Notes: generated by a model not told the origin, from the letters alone. Positions 10,139 to 21,518 are shown, counted from the first letter of the stretch. The stretch is 64,000 bases of DNA from Pseudomonas synxantha (GCF_900105675.1 NZ_LT629786.1:6758001-6822000), one strand, 5' to 3'. Made by a program: numbers and translations.

Positions 10139-11326
10139 ATGGCAACGGTAGACCGCTGGCTGCTGCCAGATGGCATCGAAGAAGTACTGCCACCAGAAGC
10201 TGCGCGCATTGAAATAGCGCGTCGCCAGGTGTTGGATCTGTTCCAGAGCTGGGGTTACGAGTTTGTCGTGACTCCCCATATCGAGTACCTGGAATCCCTG
10301 CTGACCGGCGCGGGCCAGGACCTGGATCTGCGCACCTTCAAGGTCATCGACCCGCAATCGGGCCGGCAAATGGGTTTCCGTGCCGACATCACGCCGCAAG
10401 TGGCGCGCATCGATGCGCACACTCTGCGCCGCGAAGGTCCTAGCCGCCTGTGCTACGCCGGCAGCGTGCTACATGCCCAGCCGCGTGCCTTGTCGTCTTC
10501 CCGGAGCCCGATCCAGTTGGGCGCCGAGTTGTACGGCGATGCCAGCCCGAGCAGCGATGTTGAAGTGATCAGCCTGATGCTGGCCATGCTGCAACTGGCG
10601 GATGTGCCGGATGTGCACATGGATCTGGGGCATGTCGGTATCTACCGCGGCCTGGCCCGTGCGGCCGGGTTGTCCGGCGAAGTAGAGCAGCAATTGTTCG
10701 ATGCCCTGCAACGCAAGGCCATCGATGAAGTGGTCGCTCTCACCGAGGGTGTACCTTCGGATCTGGCCGGCATGCTGCGTGCGCTGGTGGATCTGTGCGG
10801 TGGCCGTGAAGTGCTGTCGGCTGCACGTGAGCGCCTGGCCAAGGCGCCAGCGCCGGTATTGGCCGCGCTGGATGACGTGCTGGCAATCGCCGAGCGCCTG
10901 TCGGCGCGGTTCCCGCAGCTGCCTCTGTATTTTGATCTTGGCGAATTGCGTGGCTATCACTACCACACCGGCGTGGTGTTCGCGGTATTTGTCCCGGGTG
11001 TTGGCCAAGCCATCGCCCAGGGTGGTCGTTATGACGATATCGGCGCTGACTTCGGTCGTGCGCGTCCGGCCACTGGTTTTTCCACCGATTTGAAAACCCT
11101 GGTGACCCTGGGGCGTGCTGAGGTCGAGCTGCCGTCTGGTGGCATCTGGATGCCCGACAGTACGGACGCAGCGCTCTGGCAGCAGGTTTGCCAGTTACGC
11201 AGTGAGGGTCAGCGTGTAGTCCAGGCCTTGCCTGGGCAGCCATTGGCCGCCGCCCGTGAAGCGGACTGCGACCGGCAATTGATTCAGCAGAACGGGCTTT
11301 GGCAAGTATCGCCACTGGCTTCTTGA
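10139..11326 (+). CDS. hisZ: ATP phosphoribosyltransferase regulatory subunit HisZ
   Basis: 395 residues; the ATG at 10139 follows AAAGGGGA and gives [20 protein letters not shown]. The fold is that of histidyl-tRNA synthetase (DIYxF-like motif region [23 protein letters not shown], then [15 protein letters not shown]) but without the anticodon-binding domain. HisZ binds the short HisG and makes the hetero-octameric first enzyme of histidine synthesis histidine-sensitive. hisG is not in the window. It is followed 54 bases later by purA. Confidence 0.95.
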   Translation: MATVDRWLLPDGIEEVLPPEAARIEIARRQVLDLFQSWGYEFVVTPHIEYLESLLTGAGQDLDLRTFKVIDPQSGRQMGFRADITPQVARIDAHTLRREGPSRLCYAGSVLHAQPRALSSSRSPIQLGAELYGDASPSSDVEVISLMLAMLQLADVPDVHMDLGHVGIYRGLARAAGLSGEVEQQLFDALQRKAIDEVVALTEGVPSDLAGMLRALVDLCGGREVLSAARERLAKAPAPVLAALDDVLAIAERLSARFPQLPLYFDLGELRGYHYHTGVVFAVFVPGVGQAIAQGGRYDDIGADFGRARPATGFSTDLKTLVTLGRAEVELPSGGIWMPDSTDAALWQQVCQLRSEGQRVVQALPGQPLAAAREADCDRQLIQQNGLWQVSPLAS

Positions 11327-12670
<1,344 letters not shown>

Positions 12671-12691
12671 TAAGCTGTTGATGTAAAAAGC

Positions 12692-12715
12692 AAAGGGCTC
12701 CTTCGGGAGCCCTTT
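12692..12715 (+). terminator. Intrinsic terminator after purA
   Basis: AAAGGGCTCC, loop TTCG, GGAGCCCTTT: a perfect 10-base stem with a UUCG tetraloop, followed by a short T-containing tail (TGTCGT). Confidence 0.9.
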
Positions 12716-12809
12716 GTCGTATCTGCAGGCCAGGCGGCACGACCCTTGCTGTGTTTCTCTCTTTCGCGGTGCTATCAATTTAATGGCACCCGTGGTGGAG
12801 GGATTCCCG

Positions 12810-14744
12810 ATGTCTGCCGTTCTCTCATTGTTACAAAGCCGGCTGTTGCGGCCGGTCTTCGTTACCCTTGGTATCGCTCTTTTGGTGCAAGTGCTGGTCG
12901 CCGTCGCTCTGACCCGGAGCACGGTCACTGCACTGGAGGCCGATTTGGGCAATCGCCTGGGTATCGACAGCCAGAAGCTGTCTGGCGAATTGGCCCAGGC
13001 GGGCAAGGAAGTCACCTCCAGCCTGGACAGCCTGTCTACCAGCACCCGCCAGCGTCTGACGGCCGGGCTATCTACGCGCTTGCAGGAAGAACAGAAGCAG
13101 CTGCGTGCGACCCTGGAAAAAGACCTGCAGGACTCCGCCAATGATATGGCGCAGTTGTTGGCTTCCGTGGCCCCTCGCGCCATGTGGGACAGTGATGTAC
13201 CGACGCTGTCGGAGTTCGCCCGGCGTGCCCAGCGCAATCCCAACGTATTGTTTGTGGTTTACGACGATGCGGCGGGGGAGCACCTGACCCGTTATTTGAA
13301 TCGTGAAAACCCAATCAACCAGGCCCTGCTGGCAAAGGGCGCAGGTGAACGTGCCCTGGATAAGGTTCTGGACGCGGCGAAGACAGATCCTTCTGTGTAT
13401 TACGTCGAAGCGTCCATCAGCCCCAACGGCGTGGAAATCGGCAAGGTGCGCATGGGGGTGTCGACCGCTGCGGTCGAGGCTGATCTACAGGCATTGGATA
13501 AGCGCTTTGCCGCGCTGATCGCCAGTGGCGATCAATTGGTAGGCGACAGCCTCAAGGGCGCTGCGGCTGATAGTGCCGCCGCCATGGGCGCAAGGTTGCA
13601 ATCGGCACAAGCCACTGCCACCCAGATGACCGCCAACACCGCCAGTGCCGTGCAGGAAGCTGCGGGCACCCTGCGCTGGCGTATCGGCATGGGCCTGGCC
13701 TTGGTGGGGCTTGGCGTATTGCTGCTGATCGCCATCGTACTCGGTCGGCGCGTGGTCAACCGCTTGAAGCTGCTGATCGCGGCCATGGATGACTTGGCGG
13801 CAGGCGAGGGCGATCTCACCAAGCGCGTGCAGATCAACAGCAAGGACGAAATCGGTGACATGGCCTCGGCGGTCAATCGCTTTGTGGATAAGTTGCAACC
13901 CATCGTGCGCGAAGCAGGCGATGTGGCCCAGCGCACCGGCGTTGAAATCGGTGCAATGACGTTGCGCAATGCTGGCGCGGATGCTGCCGCTGGCTTGCAG
14001 CGTGACGAAGTGGCGGAGAGTTTGCGCGCACTCTCGCAAATGGCCGACGAGGCCCAGGCCGAAAGCCATGCGATGCAGGCGGCGTTGCAACAGGTGGTGG
14101 ATATTCGCCAGGCCACGGATGAAAACTCGCGCACTTCCGCCGAAGTCGGCAACTTGATCGAAGCGTTGGCAGGACAGGTCCAGGCCGGCTCCCAGGTCAT
14201 CGAGCGTCTGGCCCAGCAAAGCGAGCAGATCGAAGTCGTGCTGACTGTGATCCACGGCATCGCCGAGCAAACCAACCTGCTGGCCCTTAACGCGGCCATC
14301 GAAGCGGCACGGGCCGGCGAGACCGGTCGCGGCTTTGCCGTGGTGGCGGACGAAGTGCGGGCGCTGGCCAGCAAGACCCAAAGCTCCACAGGCGATATCC
14401 AGGCGCATATCGTGGCGTTGCAACAGGGCGCGCGTGAGGCGGTGGAAACCATCGGCAAGGCTGGGCGCCAGGCCAATGAAGGCTTGCTGGTGCTGCGTGA
14501 CAGCGTGCGCTTGCAGCAGACGGTACAGGCGTCAGTGGAACAGGTGCACGCGGCCATTGGCCTGGCGACGCGTGCAGCCGAGCATCAGGCCCAGGGCGCC
14601 CATGCGGTGCGTGGGCGGGTCGAGGTGATCCATGCCCAGGCCGAACGTGCGGCACAGGCGGTGGTGGAGACGACGGCAAGTGGCAAGGTGCTGGATGGGT
14701 TGGCGGCGCAGTTGAAGGCGAGCCTGGGGCAGTTCAGGGCTTAG
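12810..14744 (+). CDS. Methyl-accepting chemotaxis protein
   Basis: 644 residues from the ATG at 12810 ([17 protein letters not shown]), preceded by GGTGGAGGG. Topology: membrane helix about 14-33, periplasmic sensor of about 255 residues with amphipathic helices, second helix about 291-312, HAMP ([25 protein letters not shown] region), then a signalling hairpin with the near-invariant [20 protein letters not shown] tip and [13 protein letters not shown]. No C-terminal CheR-docking pentapeptide is present (it ends LGQFRA). The ligand cannot be read from the sequence; the sensor is not an obvious dCache. It lies alone, convergent with the iron permease. Confidence 0.92.
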   Translation: MSAVLSLLQSRLLRPVFVTLGIALLVQVLVAVALTRSTVTALEADLGNRLGIDSQKLSGELAQAGKEVTSSLDSLSTSTRQRLTAGLSTRLQEEQKQLRATLEKDLQDSANDMAQLLASVAPRAMWDSDVPTLSEFARRAQRNPNVLFVVYDDAAGEHLTRYLNRENPINQALLAKGAGERALDKVLDAAKTDPSVYYVEASISPNGVEIGKVRMGVSTAAVEADLQALDKRFAALIASGDQLVGDSLKGAAADSAAAMGARLQSAQATATQMTANTASAVQEAAGTLRWRIGMGLALVGLGVLLLIAIVLGRRVVNRLKLLIAAMDDLAAGEGDLTKRVQINSKDEIGDMASAVNRFVDKLQPIVREAGDVAQRTGVEIGAMTLRNAGADAAAGLQRDEVAESLRALSQMADEAQAESHAMQAALQQVVDIRQATDENSRTSAEVGNLIEALAGQVQAGSQVIERLAQQSEQIEVVLTVIHGIAEQTNLLALNAAIEAARAGETGRGFAVVADEVRALASKTQSSTGDIQAHIVALQQGAREAVETIGKAGRQANEGLLVLRDSVRLQQTVQASVEQVHAAIGLATRAAEHQAQGAHAVRGRVEVIHAQAERAAQAVVETTASGKVLDGLAAQLKASLGQFRA

Positions 14745-14763
14745 CGTCGCCTGTGCCGGCCTC

Positions 14764-14828
14764 ATCGGGGGCAAGCCCCCTCCCACATTGGAACGCATTC
14801 CAAATGTGGGAGGGGGCTTGCCCCCGAT
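14764..14828. repeat. REP doublet (REPIN), short class
   Basis: Two inverted REPs: ATCGGGGGCAAGCCCCC... on the left and ...GGGGGCTTGCCCCCGAT on the right, GTGGGAGG ends facing inward. It lies between the convergent MCP and iron permease genes. Confidence 0.95.
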
Positions 14829-14835
14829 AGCGGTT

Positions 14836-16389
14836 TCAGCGACTCAGATACATCCGAGTCGTGAGCAAATACACCGGCAACCCCGACACCAGAATCAACA
14901 GTGCTGCATAAGGTGCCGCCGCCGCAAACTCCACATTCGAGGTATGCGCCCACACAGCCGTCGCCAAGGTATTCAGCCCGGTCGGACTGAGCAGCAACGT
15001 CGCGGTCAACTCCTTCATCGCATCCAGGAATACCAGTGCAAATGCCGCCCCCAGCGCCGGGAAGATAATCGGCAGCGTCACCCGACAAAACGCACTGAAC
15101 GACGAAGCGCCCAACGTGCGTGCAGCCTCTTCCAATTGCGGTGCGGCCTTGTTCAGCGCCGTGCGAATCGGTGCCTGGGCCAAGGGCAAGAACAGCAGCG
15201 CATAAGCGATCAACAGCAACGCCGAGGTCTGATACAGCACCGGCACATAATGCAGGGCGAAATACACCAGCGTCAGCGCAATCACCAAGCCGGGCAGAGC
15301 ATGCAATAGATAGGGCAGGCGTTCGGCCCAGGTCGCCAGTTGACCTTTGTAGCGCACCACCAGCAGTCCCACCGGCACCGCCAGCACCAGGCACAGAGCT
15401 GCGCCGCCCAGTGACAGTGCCAGGGAGGACAGCAGCGCCTCACCTATCTCTGCCATCGGAAACGCTGCAGATGAGCCTACGGCCAGCCAGTAACCGAGCA
15501 TCCCCAGGGGAATACCGCTGCCAATGATCGCCAGCCCAAGGCAATACACCTGGCCCAAAGGCGTCCATTTGCCCAGCGGGACCTGTCCGGCATGTCGCGC
15601 CGCACCTTGGCCTATGCGCACGTGCCGGCCTTTGCCGCGCACGCGCAACTCCAGCCACAGCAAGGTCAGGCACATTACCAGCAGTACCGCCGAGAGCATC
15701 GCGGCATTGGCATTGCTGAATTCCAGTTCGAATTGCTGGTAGATCGCCGTGGTAAAAGTCTGCAGGCCAATGATCGACAACGCGCCGAACTCTACCAGCA
15801 TGTGCAGGGCGATCAGCAGTGCCCCGGCCAGCAACGACGGCCACAGCAGCGGCAAGGTAATGCGCAGGAACACGCCCCAGCGGTTCAGCCCCAGGGTGCG
15901 GGCGGATTCTTCCAGGGACGGGTCAAGGTTGCGCAAGGTCGCCGCCACTGGCAGGAATACCAGCGGATACTTGGAGAGGCTCATCACCAGGATCGCGCCG
16001 CCGAGTCCTTCGAAGTCGGCGCTCAGCGACACCCAGGTAAAGCTGCTGACAAACGCCGGCACGGCAAATGGCAGGCACAGGATCACGCCCCAGATGCGCC
16101 GTCCTGGCAGGTTGCTGCGTTCCAGCAGCCAGGCCAGGGACAGGCCGATCACGCCACAGGTCACGGTCACGCCGACCATCAGTGCAAGAGTGTTGCGCAG
16201 CAGGCCAAAGACATACGGCCGCCATAACAGATGCACCGCCTCTGCCCAGCCCGCCTGCCAGGCCTTGAGCCCGACATATGCCAGTGGCAGCAGGCTCAAG
16301 CCGACCAGCAACAGCACCGGCAGCAACAGCCAGATCGAGGGGCGTTTGCGCCGGGGGCTGAATGCGCCGGCCGTTAGCGACGGGTTCAT
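14836..16389 (-). CDS. Ferric iron ABC transporter permease (SfuB/FbpB/HitB type)
   Basis: 517 residues with about twelve hydrophobic helices arranged as two repeats of a binding-protein-dependent permease domain; each half carries an EAA-type loop (EESARTLGLNRWGVFLRITLP and EEAARTLGASSFSAFCRVTLP, trimmed here). This fused double permease is typical of iron(III) importers. The start overlaps the stop of the upstream binding protein (TGATG), so the pair is translationally coupled. No ATPase gene follows: downstream is a REP doublet and the convergent chemoreceptor. The ATP-binding partner must be encoded elsewhere. Substrate is inferred from the partner protein. Confidence 0.88.
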   Translation of the reverse strand: MNPSLTAGAFSPRRKRPSIWLLLPVLLLVGLSLLPLAYVGLKAWQAGWAEAVHLLWRPYVFGLLRNTLALMVGVTVTCGVIGLSLAWLLERSNLPGRRIWGVILCLPFAVPAFVSSFTWVSLSADFEGLGGAILVMSLSKYPLVFLPVAATLRNLDPSLEESARTLGLNRWGVFLRITLPLLWPSLLAGALLIALHMLVEFGALSIIGLQTFTTAIYQQFELEFSNANAAMLSAVLLVMCLTLLWLELRVRGKGRHVRIGQGAARHAGQVPLGKWTPLGQVYCLGLAIIGSGIPLGMLGYWLAVGSSAAFPMAEIGEALLSSLALSLGGAALCLVLAVPVGLLVVRYKGQLATWAERLPYLLHALPGLVIALTLVYFALHYVPVLYQTSALLLIAYALLFLPLAQAPIRTALNKAAPQLEEAARTLGASSFSAFCRVTLPIIFPALGAAFALVFLDAMKELTATLLLSPTGLNTLATAVWAHTSNVEFAAAAPYAALLILVSGLPVYLLTTRMYLSR

Positions 16390-17414
16390 CAGTTCAAGCC
16401 AACATCACGTTCCAGCTCCAGCGCTTCTTCGGCGTTGCCAAGGTCGGCTGGGGTGACTTTCGGCGGTTGCAGCTCGCTGAAGGGCTTGAGGCCACGATTG
16501 GATTCCATACCCTTGCGCAGCGGGTATTCGGCCGAGGTGTTGGTGATCACGCGCTGGCCTTCTTCGCTGGCCATAAAGGCGAGTAACTGCTGGGCTTGCT
16601 TGGGATGCTTGCTGGATTTCAGCGCCGCGGCGGAGGACACGGTGATCAGGCCGCCGGCATCGCCATCAGTGAAATAGTGCAGTTGGGAGTCCAGGTTGGT
16701 TTTTTCCTTCTTCAGGGCAAACCAGTAGTAGTTGTTCACCAGCACGGTGGCTACCTCGCCGTTTTCCACAGCCTTGAGGGCGACCATATTGTTGCTGTAC
16801 ACCTTGCCGAAGGCGCGCAGGCCGGTCAGCCATTCTTCCGCGGCTTCACGGCCGTGCAGCTTGATGATCGCCACCGCTTGTTCCTGGAACGCGCCGCTGG
16901 TGGGTACGAAGCCGACCTTGCCCTGCCACTCGGGGCCGGCGAAGTCCAATACGGACTTGGGCAGGTCTTTTTCAGCAATCAGTTTTGGGTTGAAGGCCAC
17001 GACGCGGGTGCGGGCGGTCACGCCCATCCAATCGCCGTTACGGCCGACGTAATCCTTGGGTAGTACATCGAGGGTGCTGGCATCGATCTTCGCCAGCAAG
17101 CCTTGCTCGCCGAGTTTGTTCAACGGCGGCGATTCTTCGGTATAGATCACGTCGGCAGGGGAGCGGTCACCTTCTTCGACGACTTGGCTGGCCAGCTGAT
17201 TGCTGCTGCCTTTACGCACGTTAACGTGAATGCCTGTCTTGGCTTCAAAGGCTTTGGCGAGCTCGTCGCCGACTTCCTTGTGTTGGCCGTTGTACAGGGT
17301 CAGAGCGATCTTGTCGGCGGAATAGGCGGCGGGCGAGAGCAGGGTCAGGCCGAGCAGGGTGAAGCCCAGGCCGCGCAGAAGGGATGTCTTGAGTCGGTTA
17401 TCGCGGATCATCAT
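16389..17414 (-). CDS. Ferric iron ABC transporter periplasmic binding protein
   Basis: 341 residues with a signal peptide (cleavage near AAYSA, residue about 32) and mature start DKIALTLYNGQHKEV. The paired tyrosines of NNYYWF and the overall FbpA/HitA pattern (GSSNQLASQV, YTEESPPLNKLGEQG) point to direct Fe(III) binding in the periplasm. Two adjacent ATGs start the gene (17414 and 17411). It is followed by the permease with overlapping codons. The gene is next to the tRNA-Leu units, whose last terminator ends about 112 bases before its start. Confidence 0.88.
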   Translation of the reverse strand: MMIRDNRLKTSLLRGLGFTLLGLTLLSPAAYSADKIALTLYNGQHKEVGDELAKAFEAKTGIHVNVRKGSSNQLASQVVEEGDRSPADVIYTEESPPLNKLGEQGLLAKIDASTLDVLPKDYVGRNGDWMGVTARTRVVAFNPKLIAEKDLPKSVLDFAGPEWQGKVGFVPTSGAFQEQAVAIIKLHGREAAEEWLTGLRAFGKVYSNNMVALKAVENGEVATVLVNNYYWFALKKEKTNLDSQLHYFTDGDAGGLITVSSAAALKSSKHPKQAQQLLAFMASEEGQRVITNTSAEYPLRKGMESNRGLKPFSELQPPKVTPADLGNAEEALELERDVGLN

Positions 17415-17525
17415 CCGAAGTGTTCCTCGCTATATGCAACAAATCATTGCAAGGATAAACGATAAAACTTCTCAAGTGCGGATGAGGGGGGAAATCACTG
17501 GGGAGTTTTTATGGCATCAGAAACG

Positions 17526-17548
17526 AAAAAACCCGCTTTCGCGGGTTT
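17526..17548 (-). terminator. Terminator of the downstream tRNA-Leu unit
   Basis: Read on the minus strand: AAACCCGC, GAAA loop, GCGGGTTT, then further T. It lies 10 bases after the CCA end of the tRNA at 17559 and is repeated unchanged at 17767-17789. Confidence 0.9.
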
Positions 17549-17558
17549 GATCTGAATT

Positions 17559-17645
17559 TGGTGCCCAGGAGAAGACTCGAACTTCCACGACCTTGCGATC
17601 ACCAGCACCTGAAGCTGGCGTGTCTACCAATTTCACCACCTGGGC
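17559..17645 (-). tRNA. tRNA-Leu (anticodon CAG), copy 2
   Basis: 87 bases with encoded CCA. Acceptor GCCCAGG pairs with CCTGGGC, the anticodon stem CCAGC/GCTGG encloses loop TTCAGGT with anticodon CAG, the long variable arm typical of leucine tRNA is present, and the T-loop reads GTTCGAGTC. It appears identical to the copy at 17800-17886. Confidence 0.97.
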
Positions 17646-17681
17646 ATTTATCTAACAACGTTGCCGCTGTCGATGGGGCGA

Positions 17682-17710
17682 ACTATACGGCGGGCTTTTT
17701 GATCTGTAAA
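17682..17710 (-). promoter_or_regulatory. Sigma-70 promoter of tRNA-Leu copy 2
   Basis: Minus strand TTTACA (17710-17705), 17-base spacer, TATAGT (17687-17682), about 37 bases before the mature 5' end. The same pair recurs at 17922-17950. Confidence 0.75.
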
Positions 17711-17766
17711 CCCCTGATTTGAAAATATAAATCATTTTTTCCGTTAAAAATCAAAGGCCTGAAACG

Positions 17767-17789
17767 AAAAAACCCGCTTTCGCGGGTTT
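17767..17789 (-). terminator. Terminator of the upstream tRNA-Leu unit
   Basis: Same AAACCCGC-GAAA-GCGGGTTT hairpin with T tail as at 17526-17548; part of the duplicated unit. Confidence 0.9.
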
Positions 17790-17799
17790 GATCTGAATT

Positions 17800-17886
17800 T
17801 GGTGCCCAGGAGAAGACTCGAACTTCCACGACCTTGCGATCACCAGCACCTGAAGCTGGCGTGTCTACCAATTTCACCACCTGGGC
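17800..17886 (-). tRNA. tRNA-Leu (anticodon CAG), copy 1
   Basis: 87 bases with encoded CCA, reading the same as the copy at 17559-17645: anticodon CAG in loop TTCAGGT, long variable arm, acceptor GCCCAGG. It has its own promoter and terminator. Confidence 0.97.
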
Positions 17887-17921
17887 ATTATCTAACAACG
17901 TTGCCGTCGTCGATGGCGCGC

Positions 17922-17950
17922 ACTATACGGAGCGATATTTGCGCTGTAAA
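17922..17950 (-). promoter_or_regulatory. Sigma-70 promoter of tRNA-Leu copy 1
   Basis: Minus strand TTTACA (17950-17945), 17-base spacer, TATAGT (17927-17922), 36 bases upstream of the tRNA. A GC-rich stretch follows the -10 box, as in stringently controlled stable-RNA promoters (inference). Confidence 0.75.
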
Positions 17951-18111
17951 CCCCTGCCATGAAAAAAGCCTGGAAAATTTCGCCAGTGGTCGTGCAAGGT
18001 GCGCGCCGGGGGTCGCAAAAGGCTTTTAAACGCTTGTTGATACCTGAAATTTCCCGTTTCAATACGCGTATGCCAAACTAACCCACATATAGACAAGGTG
18101 AAAACTCTCTA

Positions 18112-20745
18112 ATGGCCGATTGGCAGTCCCTCGATCCCGAGGCCGCTCGTGAAGCGGAAAAATATGAAAACCCTATTCCTAGCCGCGAACTGATCCTGGC
18201 GCACCTCGCCGATCGTGGTTCGCCTGCTAGCCGCGAGCAGTTGGTCGAAGAATTCGGTCTGACCACCGAAGACCAGCTCGAAGCCCTGCGCCGCCGCCTG
18301 CGCGCCATGGAGCGCGACGCGCAACTGATCTACACCCGCCGCGGCACCTACGCGCCGGTAGACAAGCTCGACCTGATCCTGGGCCGCATTGCCGGCCACC
18401 GTGACGGCTTTGGCTTCCTGATCCCGGACGACGGCAGCGACGACCTGTTCATGAGCCCTGCGCAAATGCGCCTGGTGTTCGACGGCGACCGTGCCCTGGC
18501 GCGCGTTTCCGGCCTCGACCGTCGCGGTCGCCGTGAAGGCGTGATCGTCGAAGTGGTGTCCCGTGCCCACGAGTCCATCGTCGGCCGTTACTTCGAAGAA
18601 GGCGGCATCGGCTTTGTGGTACCGGATAACCCGAAGGTCCAGCAGGAAGTGCTGATCACGCCAGGCCGCAATGGCGCGGCCAAGGTCGGCCAGTTCGTCG
18701 AGGTGAAGATCACCCATTGGCCGACTGCGCGCTTCCAGCCCCAGGGCGATATCGTTGAAGTGGTCGGCAACTACATGGCGCCGGGCATGGAAATCGACGT
18801 CGCGTTGCGCACCTACGATATTCCTCACGTCTGGCCTGATGCGGTGCTCAAGGAAGCCGCCAAGCTCAAGCCGGAAGTCGAAGAGAAAGACAAAGAAAAA
18901 CGCATCGACCTGCGTCATCTGCCGTTCGTCACCATTGACGGCGAAGATGCCCGCGACTTCGACGATGCGGTCTACTGCGAAGCCAAGCCCGGCAAGCTGC
19001 GCCTGTTCTCCGGCGGCTGGAAGTTGTTCGTCGCGATTGCCGACGTCTCCAGCTACGTGAAGCTCGGCTCGGCCCTGGATAATGAAGCCCAGGTGCGCGG
19101 CAACTCCGTGTACTTCCCTGAGCGCGTGATCCCGATGCTGCCCGAGCAGCTGTCCAACGGCCTGTGCTCCCTGAACCCCAAAGTCGACCGCTTGGCCATG
19201 GTGTGCGAGATGACCATCTCGAAAACCGGCGAGATGACCGACTATCAGTTCTACGAAGCGGTGATCCACTCCCAGGCACGCCTGACCTACAACAAGGTCA
19301 GCACCATCCTGGAAACACCGAAGACCAGCGAAGCCAAGGCCCTGCGCAGCGAATACGCCGACGTGGTGCCGCACCTCAAGCAGTTGTACGCGCTGTACAA
19401 GGTCTTGCTGGGCGCCCGTCATACCCGTGGCGCGATCGATTTTGAAACCCAGGAAACCCGGATTGTCTTCGGTTCCGAGCGCAAGATCGCGGCCATTACC
19501 CCGACCACCCGTAACGACGCGCACAAGCTGATCGAGGAATGCATGCTGGCGGCCAACGTGGCCACCGCCGAGTTCCTGAAAAAGCACGAAATTCCAGCGT
19601 TGTACCGGGTGCATGACGGCCCGCCGCCGGAGCGCCTGGAAAAGCTGCGCGCGTTCCTCGGTGAGCTTGGCCTGTCCCTGCACAAAGGCAAGGACGGCCC
19701 GACGCCGAAGGATTACCAGGCACTGCTGGCGAGCATCAAGGACCGTCCGGATTACCACGTGATCCAGACCGTGATGCTGCGTTCCCTGAGTCAGGCGGTA
19801 TACAGCGCCGACAACCAGGGCCACTTCGGCTTGAATTACGAGGCGTATACCCACTTCACCTCGCCGATTCGTCGCTACCCGGATTTGCTCACGCACCGGG
19901 CGATCCGCAGCGTGATCCACTCCAAGCAGAACACCCCGCACGTCAAGCGCGCCGGTGCCATGACCATTCCGAAGGCACGGATCTATCCGTACGACGAGGC
20001 GGCCCTGGAACAGCTGGGCGAGCAGTGCTCCATGAGTGAGCGCCGCGCCGACGAAGCCACCCGCGACGTAGTGAACTGGCTCAAGTGCGAGTTCATGAAG
20101 GATCGCGTTGGCGAGACATTCCCGGGTGTGATCACCGCCGTGACCGGTTTTGGCCTGTTCGTCGAGCTGACCGACATCTACGTCGAGGGCCTGGTGCACG
20201 TCACCGCCTTGCCGGGTGATTACTACCACTTCGATCCTGTGCATCACCGCCTGGCGGGCGAGCGCACCGGTCGCAGCTTCCGCCTGGGCGATACCGTGGA
20301 AGTGCAGGTCATGCGCGTCGACCTCGACGAACGCAAGATCGACTTCGGCATGCCTGACAAGCCCGCAGAGCCGACTGGCCGTAAAAAGCGTGGCAGTGAA
20401 ACCGCAGTGCCGGCGGCCAAGGGCAAAGGGACTCCGGCGAAAGCGGCAGTCGCCGAGCCGACACCTGCCAAGGCCGGCCGTCGCTCTTCTGCCAAGGACA
20501 AGGCCCCTGAAGCCTACCGCCCAAGCGATGCCGCGGCGAAAAACGCCGAGCTGCGCAAGAGCCGCGAGTTGAAGCAGCAGTTGCTCAACGAAGCCAAAAG
20601 CGGTGGTAAAGCGGCGTCTGGGGGAAAGTCCCAAGGGGCGGAAAAGCCGTCGAGCAAGCCGAGTAAACACCGTAAAGGCCCGCCTAAAGCGGGTTCGGCC
20701 CCCGCGAAGAGCGGCGGGTCGCGCAAACCTAAGGCCAAGTCATGA
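18112..20745 (+). CDS. rnr: Ribonuclease R
   Basis: 877 residues. N-terminal winged-helix region (about 20-80, SRELILAHLADRG), cold-shock OB domains, RNB catalytic domain (about 250-600; the acidic cluster DGEDARDFDDAVY is visible), S1 domain (about 664-745, GVITAVTGFGLFVEL), and a Lys/Ala/Ser-rich tail of about 120 residues. It is a processive 3'-5' exoribonuclease that degrades structured RNA. The start ATG 18112 is 112 bases downstream of a region with only a weak promoter match (TTGATA, 17, CAATAC, about 18037-18066). The end overlaps rlmB by four bases. Confidence 0.97.
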   Translation: MADWQSLDPEAAREAEKYENPIPSRELILAHLADRGSPASREQLVEEFGLTTEDQLEALRRRLRAMERDAQLIYTRRGTYAPVDKLDLILGRIAGHRDGFGFLIPDDGSDDLFMSPAQMRLVFDGDRALARVSGLDRRGRREGVIVEVVSRAHESIVGRYFEEGGIGFVVPDNPKVQQEVLITPGRNGAAKVGQFVEVKITHWPTARFQPQGDIVEVVGNYMAPGMEIDVALRTYDIPHVWPDAVLKEAAKLKPEVEEKDKEKRIDLRHLPFVTIDGEDARDFDDAVYCEAKPGKLRLFSGGWKLFVAIADVSSYVKLGSALDNEAQVRGNSVYFPERVIPMLPEQLSNGLCSLNPKVDRLAMVCEMTISKTGEMTDYQFYEAVIHSQARLTYNKVSTILETPKTSEAKALRSEYADVVPHLKQLYALYKVLLGARHTRGAIDFETQETRIVFGSERKIAAITPTTRNDAHKLIEECMLAANVATAEFLKKHEIPALYRVHDGPPPERLEKLRAFLGELGLSLHKGKDGPTPKDYQALLASIKDRPDYHVIQTVMLRSLSQAVYSADNQGHFGLNYEAYTHFTSPIRRYPDLLTHRAIRSVIHSKQNTPHVKRAGAMTIPKARIYPYDEAALEQLGEQCSMSERRADEATRDVVNWLKCEFMKDRVGETFPGVITAVTGFGLFVELTDIYVEGLVHVTALPGDYYHFDPVHHRLAGERTGRSFRLGDTVEVQVMRVDLDERKIDFGMPDKPAEPTGRKKRGSETAVPAAKGKGTPAKAAVAEPTPAKAGRRSSAKDKAPEAYRPSDAAAKNAELRKSRELKQQLLNEAKSGGKAASGGKSQGAEKPSSKPSKHRKGPPKAGSAPAKSGGSRKPKAKS

Positions 20746-21497
20746 GTCTGGAAAAAATCTACGGCGTGCACGCCGTAGAAGCACTGCTGCGTCATCACCC
20801 CAAGCGCGTCAAGCAGGTGTGGTTGGCCGAAGGCCGCAGCGAGCCGCGTGTACAGGCGCTGGTCGAACTGGCTACGCAAAACAAGGTGGCCATCGGCCAG
20901 GCCGAGCGTCGTGAAATGGACGTCTGGGTCGAAGGCGTGCACCAGGGCGTGGTGGCGGACGTCAGCCCAAGCCAGGTCTGGGGCGAAGCGATGCTCGACG
21001 AGCTGCTCGACCGTACCGAAGGCGCGCCACTGCTGCTGGTGCTGGACGGCGTGACCGACCCGCACAACCTCGGCGCCTGCCTGCGTTCTGCGGACGCCGC
21101 CGGTGCGCTGGCGGTGATCGTGCCCAAGGACAAGTCAGCGACCCTGACGCCGGTAGTGCGTAAAGTCGCCTGCGGCGCGGCGGAAGTGATTCCTCTGGTG
21201 GCTGTGACCAACCTGGCGCGCACGCTGGAAAAGCTCCAGCAGCGTGGTCTGTGGGTCGTGGGTACGGCGGGCGAGGCTGAGGTCAGCATTTATGACCAGG
21301 ACCTTACCGGCCCGACCATTCTGATCATGGGCGCTGAAGGCAAAGGCATGCGTCGTTTGACCCGTGAACATTGCGATTATCTGGTGCACTTGCCGATGGC
21401 CGGTAGCGTCAGCAGCCTGAACGTGTCGGTTGCAACGGGTGTATGCCTGTTTGAAGCCCAGCGCCAGCGCGGCGCCAAGGCTAAGACCAAGAAGTAA
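20742..21497 (+). CDS. rlmB: 23S rRNA (guanosine-2'-O-)-methyltransferase RlmB
   Basis: 251 residues starting MSLEKIYGVHAVEALLRHHP. N-terminal substrate-binding domain, then a SPOUT knot domain with LDGVTDPHNLGACLRSADA, IMGAEGKGMRRL and SVSSLNVSVATGV. It methylates G2251 (E. coli numbering) of the ribosomal P loop with SAM. ATGA overlap with rnr shows translational coupling; a REP doublet follows. Confidence 0.96.
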   Translation: MSLEKIYGVHAVEALLRHHPKRVKQVWLAEGRSEPRVQALVELATQNKVAIGQAERREMDVWVEGVHQGVVADVSPSQVWGEAMLDELLDRTEGAPLLLVLDGVTDPHNLGACLRSADAAGALAVIVPKDKSATLTPVVRKVACGAAEVIPLVAVTNLARTLEKLQQRGLWVVGTAGEAEVSIYDQDLTGPTILIMGAEGKGMRRLTREHCDYLVHLPMAGSVSSLNVSVATGVCLFEAQRQRGAKAKTKK

Positions 21498-21518
21498 TCA
21501 GGTTTGATGCAGTTCAAA

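Noticed and set aside
18109..20670. 853-residue open frame antisense to rnr
   Set aside because: Low-complexity His/Val/Gly-rich translation without family features; it is the GC-rich shadow of RNase R, whose domains are complete on the other strand.
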